This document shows positions 23,778 to 32,458 of a stretch of 41,056 bases of DNA, piece after piece (positions within the stretch are counted from its first letter, which is position 1; the number at the start of each line of letters is the position of its first letter). A program made the translations under genes and the position numbers. The stretch is from Lachnospiraceae bacterium (GTDB lineage: Bacteria; Bacillota; Clostridia; Lachnospirales; Lachnospiraceae), in NCBI GenBank assembly GCA_029227035.1, contig JAQXZD010000116.1:1-41056 (forward strand). The letters are read 5' to 3'. The notes under the pieces are model-generated. The model was not told the origin of the DNA. It did not search any database and worked only from the letters and a program-made list of their open reading frames with translations.

Positions 23778-23806
23778 ATGATAGCACTTTGTGCATCATT
23801 CGTCAA
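23778..23806 (-). promoter_or_regulatory. Sigma-A promoter of the dapA operon
   Basis: TTGACG (23806-23801), a 17-bp spacer and TATCAT (23783-23778) place the transcription start a few bases before the riboswitch aptamer. It is the only strong promoter found for dapA, dapB, the protease gene and the pyr genes. Confidence 0.75.
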
Positions 23807-23809
23807 TTC

Positions 23810-24295
23810 TTATTTTTCCGGTGCAATATTATAGATTTCATCTGCATATTCCCGCAGTGTGTCATCCAGTACACGCCCCGTGCAGATCAGTGTCATATCC
23901 TCCGGTTTATTCTGAAACAGTCCCTGCATCTCCTGCGGTGTGATTACTTTCTCATCCACCACTCCGAGCACCTCATCCAGGATTACCATATCGCAGGCTC
24001 CCGTTGTCACGACCTTTTTTCCGTAATTAAAACCGTTGCGGAGATTCATCGTTTCCTCCTGTTTCTCGGATTCCGAAAGAGACGCAAAACTCTGATCCGA
24101 TTTTGCAAACCGGAATACCTTTATTTCAGGCTCCAGACGGTTCAGAAAAGCCAGTTCATTCTCATTCTTTCCCTTGAGGAACTGGATAATGATGACACTC
24201 TTGCCCTCACTGGCACAACGTATTGCATTTCCGATTGCAGCAGTGGACTTGCCGTGTCCCTCTCCGTAGTAAATCTGTATGACACCTTTACTCAT
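23810..24295 (-). CDS. cobO: Corrinoid (cob(I)yrinic acid a,c-diamide) adenosyltransferase, CobA/BtuR type
   Basis: A 161-residue P-loop protein that adenosylates cobalt in corrinoids. It has the Walker A GEGHGKSTAAIGNAIR (usually GxGKGKTTAA), VIIIQFLKG, the conserved DMVILDEVLGVVDEKVI Walker B region and ICTGRVLDDTLREYAD. GGAGG lies 5 nt before the ATG at 24295; the ATG at 24307 would overlap this ribosome site. No other cobalamin gene is nearby, so it probably serves corrinoid salvage. The change of the usual Lys-Gly-Lys-Thr to His-Gly-Lys-Ser in the loop is mild. Confidence 0.9.
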   Translation of the reverse strand: MSKGVIQIYYGEGHGKSTAAIGNAIRCASEGKSVIIIQFLKGKNENELAFLNRLEPEIKVFRFAKSDQSFASLSESEKQEETMNLRNGFNYGKKVVTTGACDMVILDEVLGVVDEKVITPQEMQGLFQNKPEDMTLICTGRVLDDTLREYADEIYNIAPEK

Positions 24296-24358
24296 ATCTG
24301 CCTCCATAAAATTCCATTTATACGATGAATTTATGTAACTACTAAAACAGTCCTAAGT

Positions 24359-24387
24359 AAGATACCACAAACGTACAAAATAATCAA
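24359..24387 (-). promoter_or_regulatory. Likely sigma-A promoter of the corrinoid adenosyltransferase gene
   Basis: TTGATT (24387-24382), a 17-bp spacer and TATCTT (24364-24359) lie about 65 bp before the start codon, just after the SSB-like gene (stop at 24391). Confidence 0.5.
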
Positions 24388-24390
24388 GAC

Positions 24391-25017
24391 TCACTCCAAA
24401 AATTCGATTTTGCTGACAGACACTTCGTAAGCCATCCTCTGCTCCACTTCCGTCTCGCTGAGCTTTTTCACATACTCCCTGCTCTGAATCCTGCCCCATA
24501 TCTGCACATGGCTTCCCACCTCAAAACCGGCTGCAAAACGCGCATTTCTGCCCCAGCAGATACAGGGAATGTAATCGGACTTTCCGTAAGAACGGTTCAC
24601 TGCCACCAGAAGATCCGCAATCTCCCGTCCCAGCGGCGTCTTCCGGTAAACGGAATCCTTGCATATGAAGCCGTCCAGAAAAATCTGATTGGTTGCATTC
24701 TCCTCATCCAGCTCATCCACAATCTCAAACTCCCTTGCAAAAACAGACAGAACCAGGCGGTTCTTGTGCTCCTCGTGCCGATTAAAGGACCGAAACTGAC
24801 CTGTGATATAAACGAACTGTCCGCAACAGTTCTGCTGTACATCGATAATCCGTTCCGACACCATAACCGGAATGTAATCCACGAAATTGGACAATCGGTT
24901 GACGGAAACCTCTACCGTATAGAAGCCCTCCCCATACACCTCGTGACTAAACACAAAATCGGACACAATTTCTCCCATAATTGTCACCTGATTGTTTTCA
25001 AACATTTTATCTGCCAT
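24391..25017 (-). CDS. Single-stranded DNA-binding protein family member with two OB folds
   Basis: The 208-residue protein contains two SSB-like OB folds in tandem. The first is about residues 5-100 (NNQVTIMGEIVSDFVFSHEV, then FYTVEVSVNRLS, YIPVMVSERI, FVYITGQFRS); the second is about 108-205 (NQIFLDGFICKDSVYRKTPL, IADLLVAVNRSYGKSDYIPC, HVQIWGRIQSREY). It lacks the acidic C-terminal tail used by housekeeping SSB to recruit partners. It is therefore more like an accessory SSB/PriB-type protein; the cell's main ssb should be elsewhere near rpsF/rpsR. Divergent from typA with 219 bp between starts. Confidence 0.8.
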   Translation of the reverse strand: MADKMFENNQVTIMGEIVSDFVFSHEVYGEGFYTVEVSVNRLSNFVDYIPVMVSERIIDVQQNCCGQFVYITGQFRSFNRHEEHKNRLVLSVFAREFEIVDELDEENATNQIFLDGFICKDSVYRKTPLGREIADLLVAVNRSYGKSDYIPCICWGRNARFAAGFEVGSHVQIWGRIQSREYVKKLSETEVEQRMAYEVSVSKIEFLE

Positions 25018-25151
25018 GAATCTTCTCCCTTCCTTTTGTGGAAATATTTGATAGGTTTTCTTTTTACCATTATCTGGTTGGTAGAAATCATCAAAGCCTG
25101 TCGATAAAGATATTGAAAAATGTGCAAATCTCTTAAATGCTATAAAATCTC

Positions 25152-25179
25152 TTGCGAAAATGCGTTTTTATGATAAAAT
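25152..25179 (+). promoter_or_regulatory. Likely promoter of typA
   Basis: TTGCGA (25152-25157), a 16-bp spacer and TAAAAT (25174-25179) lie 58 bp before the typA start. The rest of the 25018-25236 gap between SSB-like gene and typA shows no other clear site. Confidence 0.5.
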
Positions 25180-25236
25180 AGTACAGGTTGACATATAATA
25201 AGAAGAAGTGACTATTCAGAAAAAGAAGGTATCAAT

Positions 25237-27081
25237 ATGACTACAACAAGAGATGATGTTCGTAATATTGCAATCATTGCCCATGTCGATCACGGAAAAA
25301 CGACACTGGTCGATGAACTGCTTAAGCAGAGCGGTGTATTCCGCGCCAATCAGGAAGTACAGGAGCGCGTAATGGATTCCAATGATATCGAGCGCGAGCG
25401 CGGTATCACCATCCTGTCCAAGAATACCGCCGTATTTTATAAGGATACAAAGATTAACATTATTGACACACCGGGACACGCGGATTTCGGTGGCGAGGTG
25501 GAACGTGTTCTTAAGATGGTAGACGGAGTTGTTCTGGTGGTGGACGCTTTCGAAGGCACCATGCCACAGACCAAATTCGTTCTGATGAAGGCACTTGCCT
25601 TAAACCTCCCGGTTATCGTCTGCATCAACAAAATTGACCGTCCGGAGGCAAGACCGAACGAAGTTATCGACGAAGTTCTGGAGCTTTTCATGGATCTGGA
25701 CGCTTCCGATGAGCAGCTTGACTGCCCGTTCGTGTTCGCCTCTGCAAGAGACGGATACGCCATGTATAATCTGGATGATGAGAAAAAGGACATGGTGCCG
25801 CTTTTTGAAACAATTATCAATTATATCCCTGCACCTACCGGAGATCCGGATGCAAATACGCAGGTACTGATCAGCACCATTGATTACAATGAATATGTTG
25901 GTCGTATCGGTATCGGAAAAGTGGATAACGGCTGCCTTAAGGTAAATCAGGAGGCTGTGGTGGTTAACCATCACGATCCGGACAAGCTGGAAAAAGTCCG
26001 CATCAGCAAGCTTTATGAATTTGATGGTCTGAACAAGGTGGATGTCACGGAAGCCAAAATCGGCTCCATCGTTGCCATCTCCGGTATTGCAGATATCCAT
26101 ATCGGTGATACCATTTGTTCCCCGGAGAATCCACAGGCCATTCCGTTCCAGAAGATTTCAGAGCCGACCATCTCCATGAACTTTATCGTCAATGACAGTC
26201 CGCTCGCCGGACAGGAAGGTAAATTCGTCACCTCCCGCCATATCAGAGACCGCCTGTTCCGCGAGCTGAACACGGATGTTTCCCTGCGTGTGGAAGAGAC
26301 GGAAAGTGCCGACAGTTTAAAGGTATCCGGTCGTGGTGAGCTGCATCTGTCCGTTCTGATCGAGAACATGCGCCGCGAGGGTTATGAGTTTGCCGTCAGC
26401 AAAGCGGAAGTATTATATAAAACTGACGAAAACGGCAAGAAGCTGGAACCAATGGAAATTGCCTATGTAGATGTTCCGGATGAATTTACCGGTGCAGTCA
26501 TTTCCAAGCTGCAGCAGCGAAAGGGCGAGCTTTTGAACATGGGCTCCATCGCCGGCGGTTACACCAGACTCGAATTCAAGATTCCTTCCCGCGGACTCAT
26601 CGGCTACCGTGGTGAGTTCATGACCGACACCAAAGGAAACGGTATCATCAATACCATATTTGACGGCTATGAACCATTCCGCGGCGAGATTGCCTACCGT
26701 TCCACCGGTTCCCTGATTGCTTTCGAGACCGGCGAGTCTGTAACCTACGGACTCTTCTCTGCCCAGGAACGCGGTACCCTCTTTATCGGACCGGGCGAGA
26801 AAGTATACTCAGGCATGATTATCGGACAGAGTTCCAAAGCGGAAGATATTGAATTGAACGTATGCAAGAAGAAGCATCTGACCAATACCCGTTCTTCTTC
26901 TGCCGATGAAGCCCTGACTCTTGTTCCGCCAAAGATTTTAAGTCTGGAACAGGCTCTTGACTACATCGACACGGATGAACTTCTCGAGGTTACTCCGACG
27001 AGTCTTCGTATCCGCAAGAGAATTCTGGATCCGACGCTCCGCAAGAGAGCTTCCATTGCAAGAAAAAATGCTGCAAAATAG
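25237..27081 (+). CDS. typA: Translational GTPase TypA/BipA
   Basis: A 614-residue ribosome-associated GTPase of the EF-G family, involved in 50S assembly and stress growth. G1 AHVDHGKTTLVDELL (about 15-29), G2 region ERGITILS, G3 DTPGHADFGGEV, G4 NKIDRPEAR and the C-terminal RSSSADEALTLVPP signature are complete. AAGAAGG precedes the ATG. It is transcribed alone, opposite to its neighbours, with its own promoter and terminator. Confidence 0.97.
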   Translation: MTTTRDDVRNIAIIAHVDHGKTTLVDELLKQSGVFRANQEVQERVMDSNDIERERGITILSKNTAVFYKDTKINIIDTPGHADFGGEVERVLKMVDGVVLVVDAFEGTMPQTKFVLMKALALNLPVIVCINKIDRPEARPNEVIDEVLELFMDLDASDEQLDCPFVFASARDGYAMYNLDDEKKDMVPLFETIINYIPAPTGDPDANTQVLISTIDYNEYVGRIGIGKVDNGCLKVNQEAVVVNHHDPDKLEKVRISKLYEFDGLNKVDVTEAKIGSIVAISGIADIHIGDTICSPENPQAIPFQKISEPTISMNFIVNDSPLAGQEGKFVTSRHIRDRLFRELNTDVSLRVEETESADSLKVSGRGELHLSVLIENMRREGYEFAVSKAEVLYKTDENGKKLEPMEIAYVDVPDEFTGAVISKLQQRKGELLNMGSIAGGYTRLEFKIPSRGLIGYRGEFMTDTKGNGIINTIFDGYEPFRGEIAYRSTGSLIAFETGESVTYGLFSAQERGTLFIGPGEKVYSGMIIGQSSKAEDIELNVCKKKHLTNTRSSSADEALTLVPPKILSLEQALDYIDTDELLEVTPTSLRIRKRILDPTLRKRASIARKNAAK

Positions 27082-27085
27082 CATC

Positions 27086-27123
27086 AAAAAAACGAGAGTT
27101 TCGGTTGAGAAACTCTCGTTTTT
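27086..27123. terminator. Bidirectional terminator between typA and hflX
   Basis: A perfect 12-bp core stem (AACGAGAGTTTC with GAAACTCTCGTT) and a 6-nt loop, with A-runs on one side and T-runs on the other, so it can stop transcription from both directions. It lies between two convergent stop codons. Confidence 0.92.
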
Positions 27124-27141
27124 ATTATGTCTCCACTATTT

Positions 27142-28389
27142 TTATTGAAGCTTTCCATACACTTCCATCGGAACATAGGCTTTGATGGCAATGCCTTCCG
27201 GCACATATTCCTCCTCCATCAGCTCTCCCGCTTTCCTTACAAGCTGCAGAATTCCGGCCTGCGTATATGGGATAACGCGCTCCACATAGATTTTATCCTC
27301 TCTCAGCATCTCCAGAAGAAGTTCTTTCACTTCTTCCAGACCCTTATCTTCCGCCGCGGAGATTTCCAGCACATGATCCGCCCGAAAATCCTGAAGCGGC
27401 TCGTCCTTGTCGATCTTATCCATCTTATTAAAAAGAGTCACTATCTTCTTATCCTTCACTCCCAGCCTGTCCAGCGTCTCATACACAATGTGCATCTGCT
27501 TGTCATGCTGCGGATTGGAAGCATCTACCACATGAAAAATATAATCTGCGTACTTTGCTTCCTCCAGTGTACTCTTAAATGCCTCAATCAGATGGTGCGG
27601 AAGCTTACGGATAAATCCTACCGTATCGGTTAGAAGCACCTGCTGCTGCCCCTCCAATTCCAAAATCCTCGTGGTCGGATCCAGGGTTGCAAACAGTTTA
27701 TCCTCTTCCAGAACCTCCGCATTGGTCAGATGATTTAAGAGCGTCGATTTTCCCGCATTGGTGTACCCCACAATGGCCACAACCTTCACAGGATTTTTAT
27801 CTCTCTTGGCTCGATTGATTTCCCGATGTCTGACCACTTCCTTCAGCTCACGATTCAACTGGGCAATGCGGTCGTTAATCAGTCGCCTGTCTATCTCCAG
27901 CTTTTTCTCTCCCGGTCCTCTGGTTCCGATTCCTCCCCCCAGACGGGACATGGATTTTCCAAGTCCCGCAAGACGGCTCAGACGATATTTCAACTGTGCC
28001 AGCTCCACCTGAATCTTTCCCTCACTGGTGGTTGCCCGTGCCGCAAAAATATCAAGGATAATAAGCGTCCGATCCATCACCTTTGTTGCAAGAAGTGTTT
28101 CAAGATTTTTGAGCTGTGCAGGAGATAATTCATCATCACAGACAATGCCGGTGGCTCCCGTCTGCTCGATAAGCTCTGCAATCTCCTGTACTTTTCCGGT
28201 TCCCACATAAGTCCCCGGGTGAATCAGCTCCCGCTTTTGAATCAGCGTTCCGACAGTCTCAGCTCCAGCCGTGTGCACCAGCTCTGCAAGCTCCGCAAGG
28301 GAATCCTCCGCATCGTCGCCCTCCTGCTCACTGATTCCCACCAATATTACTTTTTCCACGATTTCTTCATTCCGATATATCTCAGCCAT
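27142..28389 (-). CDS. hflX: GTPase HflX
   Basis: A 415-residue ribosome-binding GTPase that splits stalled ribosomes. It shows the N-terminal HflX domain (AELVHTAGAETVGTLIQ), the glycine-rich hinge SRLGGGIGTRGPGEKKLE, G1 GYTNAGKST, G3 DTVGFIRKLP and G4 NKMDK. It starts within the last codon of the upstream lipoprotein gene (TAATG overlap at 28389), so the two are coupled. It ends at a shared terminator. Confidence 0.96.
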   Translation of the reverse strand: MAEIYRNEEIVEKVILVGISEQEGDDAEDSLAELAELVHTAGAETVGTLIQKRELIHPGTYVGTGKVQEIAELIEQTGATGIVCDDELSPAQLKNLETLLATKVMDRTLIILDIFAARATTSEGKIQVELAQLKYRLSRLAGLGKSMSRLGGGIGTRGPGEKKLEIDRRLINDRIAQLNRELKEVVRHREINRAKRDKNPVKVVAIVGYTNAGKSTLLNHLTNAEVLEEDKLFATLDPTTRILELEGQQQVLLTDTVGFIRKLPHHLIEAFKSTLEEAKYADYIFHVVDASNPQHDKQMHIVYETLDRLGVKDKKIVTLFNKMDKIDKDEPLQDFRADHVLEISAAEDKGLEEVKELLLEMLREDKIYVERVIPYTQAGILQLVRKAGELMEEEYVPEGIAIKAYVPMEVYGKLQ

Positions 28390-29354
28390 TATCTTGTCTC
28401 CAAAAAAATGCTCTCTCTCTTCGCGTCCTCATCCGACGGATAGAGACTTAAGTATTCTTTCATTACTTTTTTGGCAGAATCAAAATCTCCACGGTATTCA
28501 TAAGCTGCAATCGTGCTTTTCATCAGATTCTGCTTGTTCGGAACTTCCTCCAGGGCAAGCCCCGCCTCAAAATAAGTGATTGCCTGCTTATAATGGCTTT
28601 TCTCCATCTCATTCATTCCCAGGTCATACAACTCATAAGAAGTTGCCACACCACTGTCAATGTATTCCTGAATGCAGGCCTGATACTTTTCCTTGTCGCC
28701 CTCTGCCTCATACACCAGTCCAAGATAATAAGAAGCCAGTTCCTCTTTTCCTTCCTTTGCCTTGGTCAGATAATCCACGGCTCCTTTATTGTCTCCAAGG
28801 AGATAGCTGATTCGCCCCTTGTACAGACAGTCTTTTGGCTTATCGCCTTTCCTGTCCAGAGCCTGATTTAAGTATTTCTGTCCGTCTGCCTCCATGCCCT
28901 GACTGCACATGGACTCATAGATGCCGATATAGAGTTCGTAATCGTCTTCTGCACGCTCCGCAGCTTCCTGATAGTCTGCCAAAGCCTTCTCCTGATCACC
29001 CAGATCAAAATAAAGCTTTCCGCGCAGATAGTATGCCCGCGCATCTTTATTATATTTAATAATGGCATTGTAAGTTTCAAGCGCATCCTCCGTATCTCCG
29101 TTCAGATACTGCGCCCGCGCTTTATAAAAGCAGATATCCAGTTCCTTTTTGCCCACTTTTCCAAGGGACTGATCCAGTGCTTTCTGGAAAGATTCCACTG
29201 CCGCCTCATAATCTCCGCTTTCCAGACAGGTAATCCCATACTGGCGAAATGCATCCTGCTCTTTATGATCTTTCTTTGTACACGCACCCATGTTCAATGC
29301 CAGTGCCGCAATCACGACAATCCCGGCAGCCTTACATAATACTTTTTTACTCAT
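28389..29354 (-). CDS. TPR-repeat lipoprotein
   Basis: A 321-residue exported lipoprotein. The lipobox is NMGAC with Cys at about 25, after a hydrophobic signal stretch. The mature part is a series of tetratricopeptide repeats, e.g. YGITCLESGDYEAAVESFQ, YNGDTEDALETYNAII-like, YYLRGKLYFDLGDQEKALA and YELYDLGMNEMEKSHYKQAI. Such proteins are anchored at the outer membrane face and act as scaffolds. It has a perfect consensus promoter (29399-29427) and is coupled to hflX by a 1-bp overlap. Partner unknown. Confidence 0.88.
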   Translation of the reverse strand: MSKKVLCKAAGIVVIAALALNMGACTKKDHKEQDAFRQYGITCLESGDYEAAVESFQKALDQSLGKVGKKELDICFYKARAQYLNGDTEDALETYNAIIKYNKDARAYYLRGKLYFDLGDQEKALADYQEAAERAEDDYELYIGIYESMCSQGMEADGQKYLNQALDRKGDKPKDCLYKGRISYLLGDNKGAVDYLTKAKEGKEELASYYLGLVYEAEGDKEKYQACIQEYIDSGVATSYELYDLGMNEMEKSHYKQAITYFEAGLALEEVPNKQNLMKSTIAAYEYRGDFDSAKKVMKEYLSLYPSDEDAKRESIFLETR

Positions 29355-29398
29355 CTTCTATACCGTTTCATTTATCCCATTTATACCTAATACTAATT

Positions 29399-29427
29399 AT
29401 TATAGTCTTACCCTCTCCATTTGTCAA
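29399..29427 (-). promoter_or_regulatory. Consensus sigma-A promoter of the TPR lipoprotein-hflX operon
   Basis: TTGACA (29427-29422), a 17-bp spacer and TATAAT (29404-29399): both hexamers are perfect. The -35 box overlaps by two bases the T-run of the terminator that ends the preceding small gene, so the promoter and terminator are packed together. Confidence 0.88.
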
Positions 29428-29466
29428 AAAAAGACGCCTTCCGTCAGAGACAGAAAACGTCTTTTT
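29426..29466 (-). terminator. Terminator after the DUF4190-like gene
   Basis: AAAAAGACG and CGTCTTTTT arms with a 21-nt internal loop region and a seven-T run on the minus strand, right after the stop codon of the small membrane protein gene. Confidence 0.75.
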
Positions 29467-29474
29467 AACCCCTG

Positions 29475-29780
29475 TTATATCGCCATCCTCAGCATTACAC
29501 CTGCAATGGAATTGAGCAGTGTAAGAATTAATCCGATTACAGAACAAACAATTCCGGCAATTGCCATACCTTTGCCGCCTTTTTTCATTCCGAGAGCTCC
29601 CATAACAATACCAACAATGGTTACCGGATATCCAAACAATGGAAAAATCCATGCAATAAAACTACAAATACCGAGTACTAAGGAAGCAATTGACTGTCCT
29701 TTTTTCTCCGGCATCGGTGCCGGGGCACCGTAACCAAACTGCTGGCTGGAATTTGAATCATAATTATTGTAATCTGCCAT
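29475..29780 (-). CDS. DUF4190-like small membrane protein
   Basis: A 101-residue protein with a low-complexity Asn/Ser/Gln-rich cytoplasmic start (MADYNNYDSNSSQQFGYG), then KKGQSIASLVLGICSFIAW and a second helix from about 70, separated by GALGMKKGGKGMAIAGIV. This two-helix pattern with SxASLVLGI and GMAIAGIV is the DUF4190 signature. GGAGG is well placed before the ATG. A monocistronic gene flanked by terminators. Function unknown. Confidence 0.85.
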   Translation of the reverse strand: MADYNNYDSNSSQQFGYGAPAPMPEKKGQSIASLVLGICSFIAWIFPLFGYPVTIVGIVMGALGMKKGGKGMAIAGIVCSVIGLILTLLNSIAGVMLRMAI

Positions 29781-29879
29781 AACTAATCCTCCGTTTTTGT
29801 TTTATTCCCCTGCAAACTATAACATTCTTAGCATTATTATACAAGAGAAAATCATAAAAATACGCATAAAGTACCAGAA

Positions 29880-29918
29880 AAGACAGGCAGACTCGCACAT
29901 GCATGACGAATCTGCCTA
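29880..29918 (-). terminator. Terminator after the phosphorylase gene
   Basis: AGGCAGACTCG (29885-29895) pairs with CGAATCTGCCT (29907-29917), an 11-bp stem with one wobble pair, followed on the minus strand by a short T-rich stretch (CTTTTCT). It lies about 40 bp after the phosphorylase stop. Confidence 0.72.
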
Positions 29919-29958
29919 TCCTATTCCAAGGAGGATCTAATAGTTACCTGATATAAAA

Positions 29959-32208
29959 TTAGAGTTTCCAGATTTCCTTGTTGTACTGCTCGATGGTTCT
30001 GTCGGATGAGAAGAATCCTGCCTTACTGATGTTGACAAGCATCTTCTTTGCCCATGCCTTGCGGTCTGTATAAGCGGTATAAGCTTTTTCTCTGGTTTCA
30101 ACATATGCATCGAAATCCGGGAAAGTCATAAACCAGTCCTTATTCAGAAGCTCATGATACAGACGCTCCAGATTTTCACTGCATCCAACTGCTTTTACCG
30201 TGTCGCTTACGATAAAGTCAACCGCTCTCTTTAAGTTCTCATTCGCATCATAATAAGTCTTGGACTTATAGTCGCCTCTTGCATAACGATCAATAACTGT
30301 CTGTGAATCCTCACCGAAGGTATAGATGTTGTCATCTCCAACCAGTTCTGCAATCTCTACGTTTGCTCCGTCCATGGTTCCCAGTGTCACTGCACCGTTT
30401 AACATGAACTTCATATTACCGGTTCCGGAAGCCTCCTTGGATGCCAGTGAAATCTGCTCAGAGATATCACATGCCGGAATCATCTTCTCAGCCAGAGTTA
30501 CATTATAGTTCTCAACCATAAATACCTTGAGGTATGGGCTTACTTCCGGATCGTTGTTGATAATCTGCTGCAGGCAGAGAATCAGGTGAATGATATCCTT
30601 TGCAATAATGTAAGCAGGTGCTGCCTTTGCTCCGAAGAATACCGTAATCGGAGTTGCCGGCTTCTTGCCTTCCTTAATCTCAAAATACTTGTGGATGACA
30701 TACAGTGCATTCATCTGCTGTCTCTTGTACTCATGAAGTCTCTTAACCTGAATGTCAAAGATGGAATTCTCGTCGATATCCATGCCCTGAGTCTTCTTTA
30801 AGTAGTTCTTCAGATCTGTTTTCTTGCCGGCCTTAACTGCCAGAAGACGATCCAGTACCGCATCATCATTGATATAATTGCCAAGCTTCTCCAGCTCGTT
30901 TGCATCCTTCTTCCAGCCTTCGCCGATCAGCTCCGTAATCATTGCGGACAGCTCCGGGTTGCAGGACATCAGCCAGCGGCGGAAAGTAATACCGTTTGTC
31001 TTATTGTTGAACTTCTCCGGATAAAGCTTGTAGAAATTATTCAACTCACTGTTCTTTAAGATTTCCGTATGCAGGTAAGCAACACCGTTTACACTGTATC
31101 CGTAATGGATGTCCATATGTGCCATGTGTACAAGACCATCCTTGATAATGTAGGTGCTCTCGTCACTTACTTTTCCGCGGACACGGTTGTCTAACTCGCG
31201 GATAATCGGCATAAGCTGCGGAACTGCCTTATCCAAAAAGTGGATTGGCCACTTCTCCAGAGCCTCAGCAAGGATTGTATGATTGGTGTACGCACAGACC
31301 TTAGATACAATCTCAATTGCCTCGTCCATCAGGATTCCTCTTTCCTGAAGAAGACGGATCAGCTCCGGAATAACCATAGACGGATGGGTATCGTTAATCT
31401 GAACTGTTGCATAATCAGCTAGGTCATGTAAATTGGATCCCTTTGCAACCGCCTCATCGAGAATCAGTCTTGCCGCATTGCTTACCATGAAATACTGCTG
31501 GTAAACGCGAAGCAGACGTCCCTTATCATCCGAATCATCCGGATATAAGAAGAGAGTTAAATTCTTCTCGATTTCATCCTTGTTAAAATCAATCGTGTCA
31601 CCTACGATATTCTCATCTACCGACTCGATATCAAAAAGGCGCAGCTTTGTGGTACGATTGTTATAACCAACAACATCAATATCATACAGTCTGGACTGAA
31701 CCGTAAATCCGCCGAACTGTACCGGATAAGTAATATCTGTCTTTGTCAGCCAGCTATTGTCTGTAATCCAAGGGTTTGGTGTCTCTTTCTGCAGATTGTG
31801 GTCAAATACCTGCTTGAACAGTCCGAAGTGATAATTCAGTCCAACACCGTCACCGTTGAGACCAAGTGTTGCAATGGAATCTACGAAGCAGGCAGCCAGA
31901 CGTCCAAGTCCACCGTTACCCAGTGAAGGCTCCATCTCAATTTCCTCGATCTCTGCAAGAGATTTTCCGGATGCTTCAAGCTCTGACTTGACACTGTCAT
32001 AAATTCCCAGATTAATAAGGTTGTTGGATAAAAGCTTTCCAATCAGAAACTCTGCGGAAATGTAATACAGCTTCTTCTTTCCCTCATTGCTGACCTTATC
32101 CTCAGCCATCTGCTTTGTCATCTCAAGAAGTGCAAAATAGATTTCTTCATTACTGCACTTTTCAATCGTCTTGTTGTACTTTGTAGATACTACTTTTGCT
32201 AATGTCAT
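29959..32208 (-). CDS. glgP: Glycogen/starch (alpha-glucan) phosphorylase
   Basis: A 749-residue PLP enzyme that releases glucose-1-phosphate from alpha-1,4-glucans. The PLP-lysine motif is in [26 protein letters not shown], with [19 protein letters not shown] near residue 90 and the RRWLMSCNP and [12 protein letters not shown] segments. ATG 32208 ([12 protein letters not shown]) follows GGAGG at 8 nt; the Met at 32235 would not. The gene is divergent from an AraC-type regulator and ends at a terminator. It is shorter than E. coli MalP/GlgP (about 800), which is normal for this clostridial group. Confidence 0.95.
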   Translation of the reverse strand: MTLAKVVSTKYNKTIEKCSNEEIYFALLEMTKQMAEDKVSNEGKKKLYYISAEFLIGKLLSNNLINLGIYDSVKSELEASGKSLAEIEEIEMEPSLGNGGLGRLAACFVDSIATLGLNGDGVGLNYHFGLFKQVFDHNLQKETPNPWITDNSWLTKTDITYPVQFGGFTVQSRLYDIDVVGYNNRTTKLRLFDIESVDENIVGDTIDFNKDEIEKNLTLFLYPDDSDDKGRLLRVYQQYFMVSNAARLILDEAVAKGSNLHDLADYATVQINDTHPSMVIPELIRLLQERGILMDEAIEIVSKVCAYTNHTILAEALEKWPIHFLDKAVPQLMPIIRELDNRVRGKVSDESTYIIKDGLVHMAHMDIHYGYSVNGVAYLHTEILKNSELNNFYKLYPEKFNNKTNGITFRRWLMSCNPELSAMITELIGEGWKKDANELEKLGNYINDDAVLDRLLAVKAGKKTDLKNYLKKTQGMDIDENSIFDIQVKRLHEYKRQQMNALYVIHKYFEIKEGKKPATPITVFFGAKAAPAYIIAKDIIHLILCLQQIINNDPEVSPYLKVFMVENYNVTLAEKMIPACDISEQISLASKEASGTGNMKFMLNGAVTLGTMDGANVEIAELVGDDNIYTFGEDSQTVIDRYARGDYKSKTYYDANENLKRAVDFIVSDTVKAVGCSENLERLYHELLNKDWFMTFPDFDAYVETREKAYTAYTDRKAWAKKMLVNISKAGFFSSDRTIEQYNKEIWKL

Positions 32209-32458
32209 GTGTTTTTCCTCCCGAAAAAATTTCACTGTCTTCCGGTTTGCACCGGTTTGTTTTTTGATGATTTCAGTATATACTCTTTCCCCGGAATCAT
32301 CTTGTCATATTCCCTCAAAAACTAATACTATTCTATCATTTTTTCTTGCAGTAAAATTCATAACTATGATTTTTAGACAATTTTCGTATGCCGGAATTGG
32401 TGCTTTTCACCAAAAGGACTCGATTTACAACAAAAGGGAAATTTGCTAAGATACTGAT
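32209..32458. promoter_or_regulatory. Divergent control region between glgP and the AraC-type gene
   Basis: Toward glgP a TATACT box (32280-32275) has no good -35 partner, as expected for an activated promoter. Just downstream lie two direct CCGGTTTG repeats (32242-32249 and 32252-32259, 10 bp apart). Toward the AraC gene TTTACA and TAAGAT (32447-32452) are 17 bp apart; TAAGAT ends only 6 bp before the start codon. Confidence 0.45.

Noticed and set aside
23566-23799. A 77-residue minus-strand open frame before dapA
   Set aside because: It covers the lysine riboswitch and its terminator; conserved RNA motifs explain the sequence better than a protein.
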